Positions 38,938 to 48,300 of a DNA stretch of 64,000 nucleotides are shown in pieces. A model generated the notes under the pieces. It had not been told where the DNA came from. It saw only the letters and a program-made list of their open reading frames with translations, and searched no databases. The position numbers and the translations under genes are program-made. The stretch spans positions 1 to 64,000 of the forward strand of contig JAQWSC010000007.1 in NCBI GenBank assembly GCA_029243385.1. The letters are read 5' to 3'. Each line of letters opens with the position of its first letter. Positions within the stretch are counted from its first letter, which is position 1. Origin of the DNA: Flavobacteriaceae bacterium (GTDB lineage Bacteria; Bacteroidota; Bacteroidia; Flavobacteriales; Flavobacteriaceae).

Positions 38938-39675
38938 ATGAAAATATTAGAACATATAGGCAGGTATTTCATGATGTTGGGATTGATTCTAAAGAAAAGA
39001 ACCAAAACCAGTGTAATGAAGCGGTTAATTTTCAACGATATCAACGACCTAATTTTAGGTTCTATTGGAATTGTTGCCTTTTTATCGTTTTTTGTTGGTG
39101 GGGTTGTTTCCATACAAACGGCGCTGAACGTTGAAAGCCCCTTGATTCCAAAAAATATTGTAGGTTTTGCGACTCGACAATCGGTAATTTTAGAATTTGC
39201 ACCCACCTTTATGTCAATCATCATGGCAGGAAAAGTTGGGTCTTTCATCACTTCAAGCATCGGTACCATGCGAGTTACAGAACAAATTGATGCACTTGAG
39301 GTTATGGGTATCAATTCGATCAATTATCTTGTTTTTCCAAAAATTATTGCCATGTTGTTTTATCCGTTTGTCATAACCATAGCTATGTTTTTGGGGATTT
39401 TTGGCGGATGGATGGCTACTATTTATGCTGGCTTTTCAAGCAGCTCCGACTTTATAGAAGGTATTCAACTCGATTTTGACTCGTTCCACATTACCTATGC
39501 TTTTGTAAAAACACTTGTTTTCTCATTTATATTAGCAACTATCCCCTCCTATCATGGATACTACATGAAAGGAGGCGCCTTGGAAGTCGGAAAAGCAAGT
39601 ACAGTATCGTTTGTTTGGACATCGATAGTGATCATCGTTGTCAATTATATAATCACTCAACTTCTTTTGGCCTAA
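38938..39675 (+). CDS. mlaE: MlaE-family lipid-transport ABC permease
   Basis: MlaE permeases move phospholipids or related lipids between the membranes to keep outer-membrane asymmetry. The 245-residue product has five to six membrane helices and typical family segments: FFVGGVVSIQTALN, VIMAGKVGSFITSSIGTMRVTEQIDALEVMG (residues about 96-126, with the conserved ExxDALE element) and the C-terminal GALEVGKAS. It overlaps the ATPase gene by one base (TAATG). The MCE-domain partner MlaD is not adjacent. Confidence 0.93.
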   Translation: MKILEHIGRYFMMLGLILKKRTKTSVMKRLIFNDINDLILGSIGIVAFLSFFVGGVVSIQTALNVESPLIPKNIVGFATRQSVILEFAPTFMSIIMAGKVGSFITSSIGTMRVTEQIDALEVMGINSINYLVFPKIIAMLFYPFVITIAMFLGIFGGWMATIYAGFSSSSDFIEGIQLDFDSFHITYAFVKTLVFSFILATIPSYHGYYMKGGALEVGKASTVSFVWTSIVIIVVNYIITQLLLA

Positions 39676-40430
39676 TGATTCAAATAAAATCTCTTTACAA
39701 ATCGTTTGACACAGTAGAAATCCTTAAAGGCGTTTCAACCACATTTGAAAAAGGGAAAACCAATCTTATTATTGGGCAAAGTGGATCGGGAAAAACCGTT
39801 TTACTAAAGTGTTTGCTTGGACTCTTCCTTCCCGAAGAAGGTGAGATTGTTTATGATAATTTGTCGCACAGAGCCATGAGTGCCGAAGATAAAACAAATC
39901 TTAGAAGAGAAATGGGCATGGTCTTTCAGGGAAGTGCTTTGTTTGATTCTATGACCGTTCTAGAAAACGTAATGTTTCCATTACAAATGTTTACAACTCA
40001 AAATAAAGCTGAAATTAAAGAACGTGCTGAAGCTGTAATTGAACGAGTAAAATTAGAAGATGCAAATCAGAAATTGCCTTCTGAAATTTCGGGAGGAATG
40101 CAAAAAAGAGTTGCCATTGCTCGCGCAATTGTAATGAATCCAAAATACTTATTTTGCGATGAACCCAATTCGGGATTGGATCCAAAAACGGCGATTGTCA
40201 TCGACAACCTCATTCATGAGCTTACCAAAGAATATGAAATCACCACCGTTATCAATTCACACGACCTGAATTCGGTTATGGAAATTGGAGAAAACATTCT
40301 TTTTCTTAAAAATGGCGTAAAAGCCTGGGAAGGAAGTAATAAAGATATTTTTAAAACTGAAAATAAAGCCGTTACTGATTTTGTGTATTCTTCAGAGTTG
40401 TTTAAAAAAGTTCGAACTCTTTACCAATAG
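39675..40430 (+). CDS. mlaF: MlaF-family ABC transporter ATP-binding protein
   Basis: This is the ATPase that powers the MlaE permease. From the ATG at 39675 the product has 251 residues, with Walker A GQSGSGKTV, the signature SEISGGMQKRVAIARA, Walker B LFCDEPNSGLDP and the H-loop SHDLNSV. A longer frame from 39615 lies inside mlaE and is rejected because the TAATG junction gives the natural start. The stop is 5 nt from the convergent DUF389 gene. Confidence 0.95.
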   Translation: MIQIKSLYKSFDTVEILKGVSTTFEKGKTNLIIGQSGSGKTVLLKCLLGLFLPEEGEIVYDNLSHRAMSAEDKTNLRREMGMVFQGSALFDSMTVLENVMFPLQMFTTQNKAEIKERAEAVIERVKLEDANQKLPSEISGGMQKRVAIARAIVMNPKYLFCDEPNSGLDPKTAIVIDNLIHELTKEYEITTVINSHDLNSVMEIGENILFLKNGVKAWEGSNKDIFKTENKAVTDFVYSSELFKKVRTLYQ

Positions 40431-40435
40431 TTTTT

Positions 40436-41923
40436 TTAGTCCAAACGATTCAAGTCAAAGGCTTGGTTTTGAAGCTTAAAGGCTAGCCATTTTTTCAATT
40501 TATTTTCTTGAATTGCAATATCTTCAATAGATAATTTTTCATCCCATTGAACCGAAAAAACAGGAACAGTATCCAGCGTAGTGGCCGATGAAATAAAGGT
40601 GTTAGCAAACGCAAATCGTGTAATGTTTTCATCAAAAATTCGCACTTCCTGATTGATCTCCAAAAAGTCTATTTGACTAAATTTCGTTGATTCTAATTCT
40701 CCAATTCGAGAAGTTAAAAGCGCGATTTGTTTTGTTTTGGTTAACAAGTCTAACGAATCCCTGTAACGCAATTCATTCATATACCGTTGTTGTACCAAAA
40801 GTTGATTGCTGCGTTTTTGCTGATTGATTTCGAGAGTTGTGTTAGACAATACCGGATATGCTATTAGACGACTATTGAGCAAATCAATCACCTCTTTCGG
40901 AAGTGGATTAAGTCCAAATGTATTTAATACGATACGTGATTTTTCATTGGTAGTTGTATTTGATATAAAGGAAATCAAATCTTTAGATTCCGCTTTGTGA
41001 TTAAAGTGAATTTGAGCTGTTTGTTGCAAATATTCCGCATTGGCAAGGCCTTTCAATTCTTGAGAAATAAAATTTCTAGCGGCTGCTTTGAATCGACTTT
41101 CAACAACCACATCCATAAATGTAAATGCGGTAGGAACCATAACCAACAACGCTACCAAAGAAGCGACTCTAGCAATCAATCGTCTTTTTTTGGAATTGGC
41201 ATATTTTGTCATCGGAAAACGCAACACTCGCAACACAACATAGGTTGCTAAAGCAATAAAAATGGAGTTGATGGTAAACAAATACAACGCTCCAAAGGCA
41301 AAGCTAAACTTACCCGAGGCCAACCCGTACCCAATAGTACAAAGGGGCGGCATGAGCGCCGTGGCAATGGCTACACCAAAAATTACAGAGGCAATTGTGC
41401 CTTTTTTGGTGCGGGCTATAATAAGTGCCAAACCACCAAAAAAAGCAATCAGCACGTCTTGAATTGTTGGACGGGTTCGCGCTAATAATTCGGAGGAGCT
41501 TTCACTCAACTGAAACAAGGCAAAAAACAGATAGGCTGTCAAAATACTCAACACTACCATCGCTGAAAAATTTATTAGCGACTTTTTGAGCGTATCAATA
41601 TCGTTGGTGGCAATAGAAAGCCCAACACCCAATATGGGTCCCATAAGAGGAGAGATAAGCATCGCTCCAATTACTACTGCAGACGAGTCTGCATTCAAGC
41701 CTGCAGAGGCTACAAAAATTGAACACATCAAAATCCACACTGTGGCTCCCTTGACAGGAATATCCTCTTGTATGGCTTGAATAGTAGTGGCTTTGTCAAT
41801 ATCTTTTCTAAAATCCAATAACCCTTTCAAATAGGTAGAAAGTGTTACCAAAAATCCTTTGGCATCCTTTTGAACCGATGCTCCCGTAGTTTCTTCTTCC
41901 GAAAAATCAAATTTGGTTTCCAT
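40436..41923 (-). CDS. DUF389 integral membrane protein
   Basis: The 495-residue product has a cytosolic N-terminus, then a block of six or more helices with the DUF389 hallmark SSAVVIGAMLISPLMGPILG. Further helices include TALMPPLCTIGYGLASG. The soluble C-terminal half (about 280-495) is predicted coiled and periplasmic or cytosolic. The function of DUF389 proteins is unknown. It starts one base after the manC stop, so it shares the SDR-sprT-manC transcript. Its long C-terminal domain is a feature of Bacteroidota members. Confidence 0.85.
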   Translation of the reverse strand: METKFDFSEEETTGASVQKDAKGFLVTLSTYLKGLLDFRKDIDKATTIQAIQEDIPVKGATVWILMCSIFVASAGLNADSSAVVIGAMLISPLMGPILGVGLSIATNDIDTLKKSLINFSAMVVLSILTAYLFFALFQLSESSSELLARTRPTIQDVLIAFFGGLALIIARTKKGTIASVIFGVAIATALMPPLCTIGYGLASGKFSFAFGALYLFTINSIFIALATYVVLRVLRFPMTKYANSKKRRLIARVASLVALLVMVPTAFTFMDVVVESRFKAAARNFISQELKGLANAEYLQQTAQIHFNHKAESKDLISFISNTTTNEKSRIVLNTFGLNPLPKEVIDLLNSRLIAYPVLSNTTLEINQQKRSNQLLVQQRYMNELRYRDSLDLLTKTKQIALLTSRIGELESTKFSQIDFLEINQEVRIFDENITRFAFANTFISSATTLDTVPVFSVQWDEKLSIEDIAIQENKLKKWLAFKLQNQAFDLNRLD

Positions 41924-41924
41924 G

Positions 41925-43010
41925 TTACGAATAGGTATCTCCGAAATCGGCTTTTAAAGCACTTAATATTTTTTTTATGTCTTGGTCTTTTTCTTTGGGA
42001 AAAATCAGTAAAACATCATCTTTATCCACCACAATATAATCTTTTAAACCATCAATAACAACCAACTTTTCTTTAGTAGTTCGGATCATGTTTCCTGATG
42101 CATTTTGAAGCAATGAGGAAGCATTTATCACAACATTCTGGTTGTCATCTTTATCCAATTTATCATACAATGATCCCCAAGAACCGAGATCATTCCAATC
42201 AAAAGAAGCTTCAACAAGACACACGCTGTCAGAAGGTTCTAGAATAGCGTAATCTATCGAAATGTTTTCAGATTCTTTATAATTTATGTCAATAAATTCT
42301 TTTTCTTCAGGGGTATTCAATACATTCCACCCTTTGGTAAACAAGCGATTCATAGTGGGTTGATACGCCTCAAATGCATCACAAATTGCTTGTACGCTCC
42401 ACACAAAAATCCCTGCATTCCAAACATAGTTTTTGGCTTCAATGAATTTTTTGGCGGACTCGTAATTGGGTTTTTCTGTAAATTGAATAACAGGAAAAAC
42501 GGGCCCATTTTCAGTCACATTGTATTGAATATATCCATAGCCCGTGTTAGGAAATGTAGGTCGAATACCTAATGTTATTAATGATTTTTGATCTTCCGCC
42601 TTATTAAAAGCAATGGCAATATCATTAGCAAATGCCTCTTCATCTTCAATCCAATGATCGCTTGGAGCGACAATTAAAGAAGCTTTAGGATTGATTTTTT
42701 TAATTTTTAAGGCCGCATACAAAATACACGGAGCCGTATTGCGCATGGAGGGTTCAGAGATAATTTGATGCAAATTAATTTCAGGCAATTGCTCGGCAAC
42801 CAAATCAATATAACGTTCATTAGTTAAAATATATATTTGATCTGGAGGTACGACTTTGACCAAACGATTGAAAGTCTTTTGGATCAAGGTATGACCGCTT
42901 CCCATAACATCGTGAAATTGTTTGGGAAACTGAGATGTGCTCATTGGCCAAAAGCGAGAACCTACGCCTCCTGCCATGATAAGTGCATAATGATTGTTAT
43001 TTTTTGTCAT
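41925..43010 (-). CDS. manC: Mannose-1-phosphate guanylyltransferase
   Basis: The enzyme makes GDP-mannose from mannose-1-phosphate and GTP for surface polysaccharides. The 361-residue product has the nucleotidyltransferase start ALIMAGGVGSRFWPMSTS, then KQFHDVMG, the SDHWIEDE segment and TEKPNYESAKKF. It is the single-domain form without the phosphomannose isomerase cupin domain. Its ATG lies inside the sprT end (14-bp overlap) and DUF389 follows after one base. Confidence 0.93.
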   Translation of the reverse strand: MTKNNNHYALIMAGGVGSRFWPMSTSQFPKQFHDVMGSGHTLIQKTFNRLVKVVPPDQIYILTNERYIDLVAEQLPEINLHQIISEPSMRNTAPCILYAALKIKKINPKASLIVAPSDHWIEDEEAFANDIAIAFNKAEDQKSLITLGIRPTFPNTGYGYIQYNVTENGPVFPVIQFTEKPNYESAKKFIEAKNYVWNAGIFVWSVQAICDAFEAYQPTMNRLFTKGWNVLNTPEEKEFIDINYKESENISIDYAILEPSDSVCLVEASFDWNDLGSWGSLYDKLDKDDNQNVVINASSLLQNASGNMIRTTKEKLVVIDGLKDYIVVDKDDVLLIFPKEKDQDIKKILSALKADFGDTYS

Positions 43011-43602
43011 ATTTTTCTACTTCAGCATGAGGAGAAAACAAATACTGTTTGCCTGTTTTGATTTCGACACACAAAAATCGCTTTCTTCGAAGTTTTCCTT
43101 TACGGAAGATTTTGCCTTTAGAACTGATAAAATCAGTGCCCTCATCGAGTTCAAAGATAAGATTTTTATTGGTAGGTTGGTCGAACTCCTTGAGCGCCAT
43201 TACGAGTTTAAAATCACTATCTGTACTGGCTTTTGGGTTTTTAATATGAGCTGCCAAAATCGAAAGAAGCGGGTTTGGAAAAATGGAGGGCTGCAGAAAG
43301 GGAAGCATTAATGTTTTAAAAGCCAACTTCCACTCGTAACCGTGAGGCGCTACTTTTTTTTGAACAGAAGCATATACTTTTAAATGCGCCAACTCATGAA
43401 TTAATGTAATCAAAAATCGATAAGGGTTTTCAGTAGCATTAATCGTTATTACATGTTCTCCGTTGGGTTTTTTTCGATAGTCACCGTGTCGAGTTCTTCG
43501 CGCCTTTACAATTTTTACGTCAACATTGTATTGGCTAATTATGTTTTTACATAATGAAACGGAATCAAAAGGTAGGTGGTATTGAAGCTGTTGATTGATC
43601 AC
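42997..43602 (-). CDS. SprT-like zinc metalloprotease-domain protein
   Basis: The 201-residue product has a SprT-like domain with the zinc-binding motif LITLIHELAHLKVY (HExxH form) and a downstream His in PHGYEWKLAF that fits the third ligand. Spartan-type relatives digest DNA-protein crosslinks, but the bacterial role is unproven. The start is a GTG (43600-43602) that overlaps the SDR stop as GTGA, so translation is probably coupled. It also overlaps manC by 14 bp. Confidence 0.82.
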   Translation of the reverse strand: MINQQLQYHLPFDSVSLCKNIISQYNVDVKIVKARRTRHGDYRKKPNGEHVITINATENPYRFLITLIHELAHLKVYASVQKKVAPHGYEWKLAFKTLMLPFLQPSIFPNPLLSILAAHIKNPKASTDSDFKLVMALKEFDQPTNKNLIFELDEGTDFISSKGKIFRKGKLRRKRFLCVEIKTGKQYLFSPHAEVEKYDKK

Positions 43603-44282
43603 GGAGTGCTGCTCGAAACAGGAAGTACTTTGCCGTTATAAAAGCGATTTCCTTCCAAAGAAAACTTCATGATATAATCCGCCATTTCTAAGGCCGATAG
43701 AGGCGCTTCGTATCCGGGAAAAGCTTCGGCCAACATTTCTGTCTGAACTGCGCCAAGCGCCAGTGTATTGAACGAAGGACCTGATTGTTTGTATTCTTCT
43801 GCCAACAATTCGGTGAGTATTCCTACCGCACCTTTGCTACTGCTGTATGCCGCCAAACCTGGAAACTTAGCCGTTCCTTGGACTCCTCCCATGCTACTAA
43901 TAGTGACTACATGACTTTGTTTGTCCATGTACGGAAGTATATTTCTAGTAAGATTTGCCACGCCAAACACATTCACTTTGTAAACGTTTTCAAAATCTGA
44001 AAAAGAAGTTTCTGCAAAAGGTTTGTTTAACAATACACCGGCATTATTGATTAAAACATCGACATGATTCCATTCTTTTTTAATAAAATCAACTACAGAT
44101 TTTATAGAAACTGAGTCGGTAATATCAAATGGAAATGCGGTAATTTGAGAATGATTCAATGCAGTTGCTGGAGCTGCATTGCGAGAAAGCGCCAAGACTT
44201 GATGGCCTTGGTTTGCAAGTAGTTGAATGAGTTCGTAACCTATGCCTCTACTCGATCCAGTAACAATAATATTTTTTGCCAT
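43599..44282 (-). CDS. Short-chain dehydrogenase/reductase (SDR)
   Basis: This is an NAD(P)-dependent oxidoreductase of the classical SDR family. The 227-residue product has cofactor loop TGSSRGIGYE, INNAGVLL, the catalytic Ser in TISSMGG, and YSSSKGA with the catalytic Tyr and Lys. The short chain and absent Asp after beta2 suggest NADP preference (inference). It is the first gene of the SDR-sprT-manC-DUF389 run, 47 nt after the pyruvate dehydrogenase E2 gene, so read-through is possible. The substrate is unknown. Confidence 0.9.
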   Translation of the reverse strand: MAKNIIVTGSSRGIGYELIQLLANQGHQVLALSRNAAPATALNHSQITAFPFDITDSVSIKSVVDFIKKEWNHVDVLINNAGVLLNKPFAETSFSDFENVYKVNVFGVANLTRNILPYMDKQSHVVTISSMGGVQGTAKFPGLAAYSSSKGAVGILTELLAEEYKQSGPSFNTLALGAVQTEMLAEAFPGYEAPLSALEMADYIMKFSLEGNRFYNGKVLPVSSSTP

Positions 44283-44329
44283 ACGATTGACTAAAGTACA
44301 AAAATCTCAACAAAATAGATTTTAAAAAA

Positions 44330-45946
44330 TTACACTACCATGGTAAGGGGGTTTTCAATGAACCCCTTTAAGGTTTGCAAAAACTGTGCTCCCGTAGCAC
44401 CATCTACAGTGCGATGGTCACAAGCTAGCGTCAGTTTCATTGTGTTACCCACCACTATTTGACCGTTTTTAACAACAGGTTTTTGTACAATACTTCCTAC
44501 GGATAAAATAGCTGAGTTGGGCTGATTGATAATTGAAGTAAACTCATCTATTCCAAACATTCCCAAATTGGAAACGGTAAAGGTACTTCCTTCCATTTCT
44601 GCGGGAGTCAGTTTTTTATCACGTGCTCTTACTGCATAATCTTTGACTTGAGTTCCGATTTGAGGAAGCGTTTGTTCGTCTGCAAACTTAACTACAGGAA
44701 CAACCAATCCATCGGGAACTGCCACAGCTACTCCAATGTGTACATGATGATTCAATTGCATTCGGTCATCGAACCATTGAGAATTTACTTGTGGATGCTG
44801 CTTTAGAGCCAAAGCACAAGCCTTAACAACGATGTCGTTGAATGAAACTTTGGTATCGGGAAGCGAATTGTATTGTTGACGGAAAGCAATACTATTATCC
44901 ATGTCAAATTCGACAGATAGATAATAATGAGGTGCCGAAAATTTCGATTCAGAAAGACGTTTTGCAATTACTTTTCTCATTTGAGAATTTGGAATTTCTT
45001 CAAAATGCTCTTGTCCCGAAGGAACAAAAGGAGCAGAAGATACTCCACTTTGGGAAGGCACGTAACTTTCAATATCTTTTTTAACAATACGACCTTGGTC
45101 ACCTGTTCCCGCTACATTCCTTAGATCAATTCCTTTTTCTTTTGCTAATTTTTTGGCTAGTGGAGACGCTTTTAGTCTACCTTCGGTAACAGGTTTTTCA
45201 TCGGCAGGAGCAACCGCTTCAGCTGCTTTTACTTGCGGTTCTTTTACAGCCTCTACCTTGGGAACTTCTACGGGAGGGTTTTCAGTAACAGCGGTAGGCT
45301 CTTGAGCAGCGGCTACTACAGCCTCTACATTGATATCTTTGTCTCCAATAATAGCTAGCAAGCTGTCCACTGGTGCGCTTTCACCTTCTTTAATTCCAAT
45401 ATAAAGCAACGTTCCTGAATAGAACGATTCAAACTCCATTGTGGCTTTATCGGTTTCGATTTCGGCTAAAATATCTCCTTCGCTAACAGTATCACCTACT
45501 TTTTTATTCCAAGTAGCTACAGTTCCTTCTTCCATCGTATCACTCAATCGAGGCATCTTAATTACCTCCACACCTTCGGGTATGGTGTTTTGTTCTGAAG
45601 TCGATGAAACTTCGGTTGTTTCTTCGGAAGACACATCCTCAGTGACAATAGCTGAAACCTCCTCAGCCTCAGGTTTTGGGTTAGAAAGAAGGCCTGAAAT
45701 GTCTTCTCCTTCTTCTCCAACAATAGCAAGAAGTGTATCCACCAAAGCACTTTCGCCTTCTTGGATTCCTATGTGAAGTAAAACACCCTCGTAAAAGGAT
45801 TCAAACTCCATAGTTGCTTTATCTGTTTCTATTTCTGCGAGAATATCTCCCTCAGAAATGGTATCACCAACTTTTTTAATCCATTTGGCTACTACACCTT
45901 CTTCCATGGTGTCACTCAAACGGGGCATGTTAATTATTTCTGCCAT
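44330..45946 (-). CDS. aceF: Pyruvate dehydrogenase E2, dihydrolipoamide acetyltransferase
   Basis: E2 is the core of the pyruvate dehydrogenase complex and transfers acetyl groups to CoA. The 538-residue product has two lipoyl domains (about 1-77 and 126-201; lipoyl lysines K43 and K167, both in ETDKATMEF). An acidic/Pro-Ala linker follows, then a peripheral-subunit-binding domain (RLKASPLAKKLAKEKGIDL) and the catalytic domain ending with DHRTVDGATGAQFL. It is 2 nt downstream of pdhA. The E1beta gene is not between them. Confidence 0.95.
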   Translation of the reverse strand: MAEIINMPRLSDTMEEGVVAKWIKKVGDTISEGDILAEIETDKATMEFESFYEGVLLHIGIQEGESALVDTLLAIVGEEGEDISGLLSNPKPEAEEVSAIVTEDVSSEETTEVSSTSEQNTIPEGVEVIKMPRLSDTMEEGTVATWNKKVGDTVSEGDILAEIETDKATMEFESFYSGTLLYIGIKEGESAPVDSLLAIIGDKDINVEAVVAAAQEPTAVTENPPVEVPKVEAVKEPQVKAAEAVAPADEKPVTEGRLKASPLAKKLAKEKGIDLRNVAGTGDQGRIVKKDIESYVPSQSGVSSAPFVPSGQEHFEEIPNSQMRKVIAKRLSESKFSAPHYYLSVEFDMDNSIAFRQQYNSLPDTKVSFNDIVVKACALALKQHPQVNSQWFDDRMQLNHHVHIGVAVAVPDGLVVPVVKFADEQTLPQIGTQVKDYAVRARDKKLTPAEMEGSTFTVSNLGMFGIDEFTSIINQPNSAILSVGSIVQKPVVKNGQIVVGNTMKLTLACDHRTVDGATGAQFLQTLKGFIENPLTMVV

Positions 45947-45948
45947 TG

Positions 45949-46947
45949 TTATAATTTATGTGATATAAATGGATAATTTTCTTGTTCGTACACAACGTCA
46001 TACATAACGTTTTTGTCTGGATAAGGTGAATCGTTGGCGAATTTTTCACATTCGGCTACGCGTTCTTTGACTTGCTTAGCGACCTCATCCAAAGCTTCTT
46101 CAGTGGCCAAATTATTATCCAAAATATGTTCTTTGATCTGAGTAATTGGATCAATTTTTTTGTATTCTTCCACTTCTGCTTTGGTTCTGTAATGTTGAGC
46201 ATCGGACATTGAATGTCCTCGATAGCGGTATGTTTTCATTTCAAGAAAAGTAGGTCCGTCTCCACGTCGGGCTCGTTGGATGGCTTCATCCATTGCCTCG
46301 GCAACCTTTACAGGATTCATTCCATCTACAGGGCCGCATGGCATTTCATAACCAAGACCCAGCTTCCAAATATCGGAGTGATTGGCTGTACGTTCTACAG
46401 AAGTCCCCATAGCGTATCCGTTATTTTCTACTACAAAAACTACTGGGAGTTTCCAAAGCATTGCAAGGTTTAAGGTTTCGTGAAGCGATCCTTGTCTAAC
46501 AGCTCCATCTCCCATATAACAAAGGGTTACGTTGTCACGATCGTGGTATTTATCTCCAAAAGCCATTCCTGCTCCCAAAGGGATTTGGCCTCCTACGATT
46601 CCGTGACCTCCATGAAATCTAAATTCTTTCGAAAAAATATGCATTGAACCTCCCAAACCTTGTGATGTTCCGGTAGCTTTACCAAAGAGCTCTGCCATTA
46701 CACGCTTTGGGTCAACGCCCATTCCTATTGGCTGAACATGATTTCTGTAGGCAGTAATCATCCTGTCTTTGCTTAAATCCATGGCATGAAGAGCACCTGC
46801 CAGAACCGCTTCTTGACCGTTGTATAAATGAAGGAATCCTCTTACTTTTTGTTGAATGTAAACCGCAGCCAATTTGTCTTCAAACTTTCGCCAAAACAAC
46901 ATATTTTCGTACCAGTTGAGATAGGTTTCTTTCGTAATTTTTTCCAT
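45949..46947 (-). CDS. pdhA: Pyruvate dehydrogenase E1 component, alpha subunit
   Basis: E1alpha binds thiamine diphosphate and decarboxylates pyruvate with E1beta. The 332-residue product has GGSMHIFSKEFRFHGGHGIVG, the ThDP motif GDGAVRQGSLHETLNLA, and the phosphorylation-loop-like YRYRGHSMSDAQHYR. It heads a pdhA-aceF pair. A -7 box lies at 47008-47015 on the same strand, giving a leader of about 50 nt. E1beta and E3 must be elsewhere. Confidence 0.95.
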   Translation of the reverse strand: MEKITKETYLNWYENMLFWRKFEDKLAAVYIQQKVRGFLHLYNGQEAVLAGALHAMDLSKDRMITAYRNHVQPIGMGVDPKRVMAELFGKATGTSQGLGGSMHIFSKEFRFHGGHGIVGGQIPLGAGMAFGDKYHDRDNVTLCYMGDGAVRQGSLHETLNLAMLWKLPVVFVVENNGYAMGTSVERTANHSDIWKLGLGYEMPCGPVDGMNPVKVAEAMDEAIQRARRGDGPTFLEMKTYRYRGHSMSDAQHYRTKAEVEEYKKIDPITQIKEHILDNNLATEEALDEVAKQVKERVAECEKFANDSPYPDKNVMYDVVYEQENYPFISHKL

Positions 46948-47007
46948 TCACTAATTTGTTTTAATAATCAAGGTAAAAATTTTGCAATTTTTTACTTATT
47001 CAATTTA

Positions 47008-47015
47008 CAAATGTA
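47008..47015 (-). promoter_or_regulatory. -7 box for pdhA-aceF
   Basis: The complement reads TACATTTG, an exact TAnnTTTG match, 60 nt before the pdhA ATG. No clear TTG stands at the -33 spacing. Confidence 0.4.
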
Positions 47016-47087
47016 GCATTTTCGTAGGTTGTGGAAAAATATCGAAAGTGAAATTGAGAAGTCGTTAACGATTTTTCTAAAATACTG

Positions 47088-48242
47088 CTAAAAATACTCG
47101 TATTTATCGCCAAAGTTGAAAGTTAAGGAAAAACGAAGTGTATTCTCTAAAGGACTCACAACTTTACTTGCAGAAATGAGATAAGATAGATCAACATCAA
47201 CTGTATTGTACTTAAAACCAGCGCCAAAAGAAAGTAATTTTCGTGCTCCTTTGTCTTCATTTTCATTGAAATACCCTGCTCGAAAAGCAAAGGACTGGTT
47301 GTACCAATACTCAAGTCCCAATGCCCAAGTAACCTCTTTCAACTCCTCGCTAAATCCGTCGGGGGCATCATTAAAAGACTTAAAAACTCCCGATAGAAAA
47401 CTAACATCAGGTTGTCTATACCCAATAATTTCGGTTTCATCGTTGTTATAAATGGGTTCACTTGGCGTGGGAACTAGTAGTTTGTTAATCTCCAAATTCA
47501 CAGTAACACTGTTGTAGGTGTCAATCAAAAATTCAAAACCACCTCCCAGTTTCAGGTTGGTAGGAATGTAATTTTCTTGGCCGCCTTCGTCGTATTTTAG
47601 TTTGGGACCTAAGTTTGAAATATTAAATCCTGCTCTCCAACGTCCGTTAAAAGCGTCGAATGATTTTTCTTCGGACTGATAGTATCCAGAAATATCGACT
47701 GCAAAAGTAGAGGCAGCCTCTCCATCTCCACCAGGAATTGCATCGAGCTTGAGGTCAGATCGAATAAAACGACCGGTTACCGCCATAGCGAACTGATCAC
47801 TTAATTGCAAAGAATAAGAAGCGTCTAGCGTCAATTCGTTGGGACTTTCAATGTAGGGATTGATGAAATCATCTGGGATTTGACCCAATTCGATATCGCC
47901 CAAACTAAAATATTTTAAGCTCGCTGCCCAAGCGCCTCTTTCAGAAATTTTATTGTAATAAGTAAGGTTGGCAAGAAAAATATCGTTGACCAACTTGCTC
48001 AAATATGGCGTGTAGCTCACTCCTATTCCTACTTTTCTTTCTACAAAAGCATACTTTGAGGGATTCCATTGTTGTGAATATGCATCGGGTGAAGAAGCAA
48101 CACCTAGTTCTCCCATACCAGCCGCTCGGGCATCTGATGTAATTAATAAAAAAGGAACGCCAGTGGTAATTACTCTATTTTGGGAAACAGTGTACTGCCA
48201 TACGAACAGGCAAATAAAAAGATAGGTGTATTTATTTTTCAC
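47088..48242 (-). CDS. porV: Type IX secretion system outer-membrane protein PorV (LptO)
   Basis: PorV is a FadL-like outer-membrane barrel that takes cargo from the SprA translocon and brings it to the PorU sortase. The 384-residue product starts at a GTG (48240-48242) right before a signal peptide (YLFICLFVWQYTVSQ). It continues with LITSDARAAGMGELGVASSPDAYSQQWNPS (residues about 32-61), the PorV start region, and ends in a beta-rich barrel with Phe last. It lies 41 nt after porU and has its own candidate promoter in that gap. Confidence 0.93.
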   Translation of the reverse strand: MKNKYTYLFICLFVWQYTVSQNRVITTGVPFLLITSDARAAGMGELGVASSPDAYSQQWNPSKYAFVERKVGIGVSYTPYLSKLVNDIFLANLTYYNKISERGAWAASLKYFSLGDIELGQIPDDFINPYIESPNELTLDASYSLQLSDQFAMAVTGRFIRSDLKLDAIPGGDGEAASTFAVDISGYYQSEEKSFDAFNGRWRAGFNISNLGPKLKYDEGGQENYIPTNLKLGGGFEFLIDTYNSVTVNLEINKLLVPTPSEPIYNNDETEIIGYRQPDVSFLSGVFKSFNDAPDGFSEELKEVTWALGLEYWYNQSFAFRAGYFNENEDKGARKLLSFGAGFKYNTVDVDLSYLISASKVVSPLENTLRFSLTFNFGDKYEYF

Positions 48243-48269
48243 AATTTTTTTGATTTTTTTTAGTTCTCA

Positions 48270-48300
48270 CAAAACTAATAGGTTTACTTTAAGATAACAA
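48270..48300 (-). promoter_or_regulatory. Promoter of porV, overlapping the porU 3' end
   Basis: On the minus strand TTG (complement of 48298-48300) is followed after 20 nt by TAGTTTTG (complement of 48270-48277), a full Bacteroidota-type match. It would let porV be transcribed without porU. Confidence 0.6.

Noticed and set aside
38802-39323. Minus-strand ORF of 173 codons over mlaE
   Set aside because: It is antisense to a clear MlaE gene and its product has no family character.
46948-47087. A small gene between pdhA and porV
   Set aside because: The 140-bp gap contains a -7 box and AT-rich sequence but no coding frame; a cytidine deaminase gene that I recall at this place in some relatives is not here.
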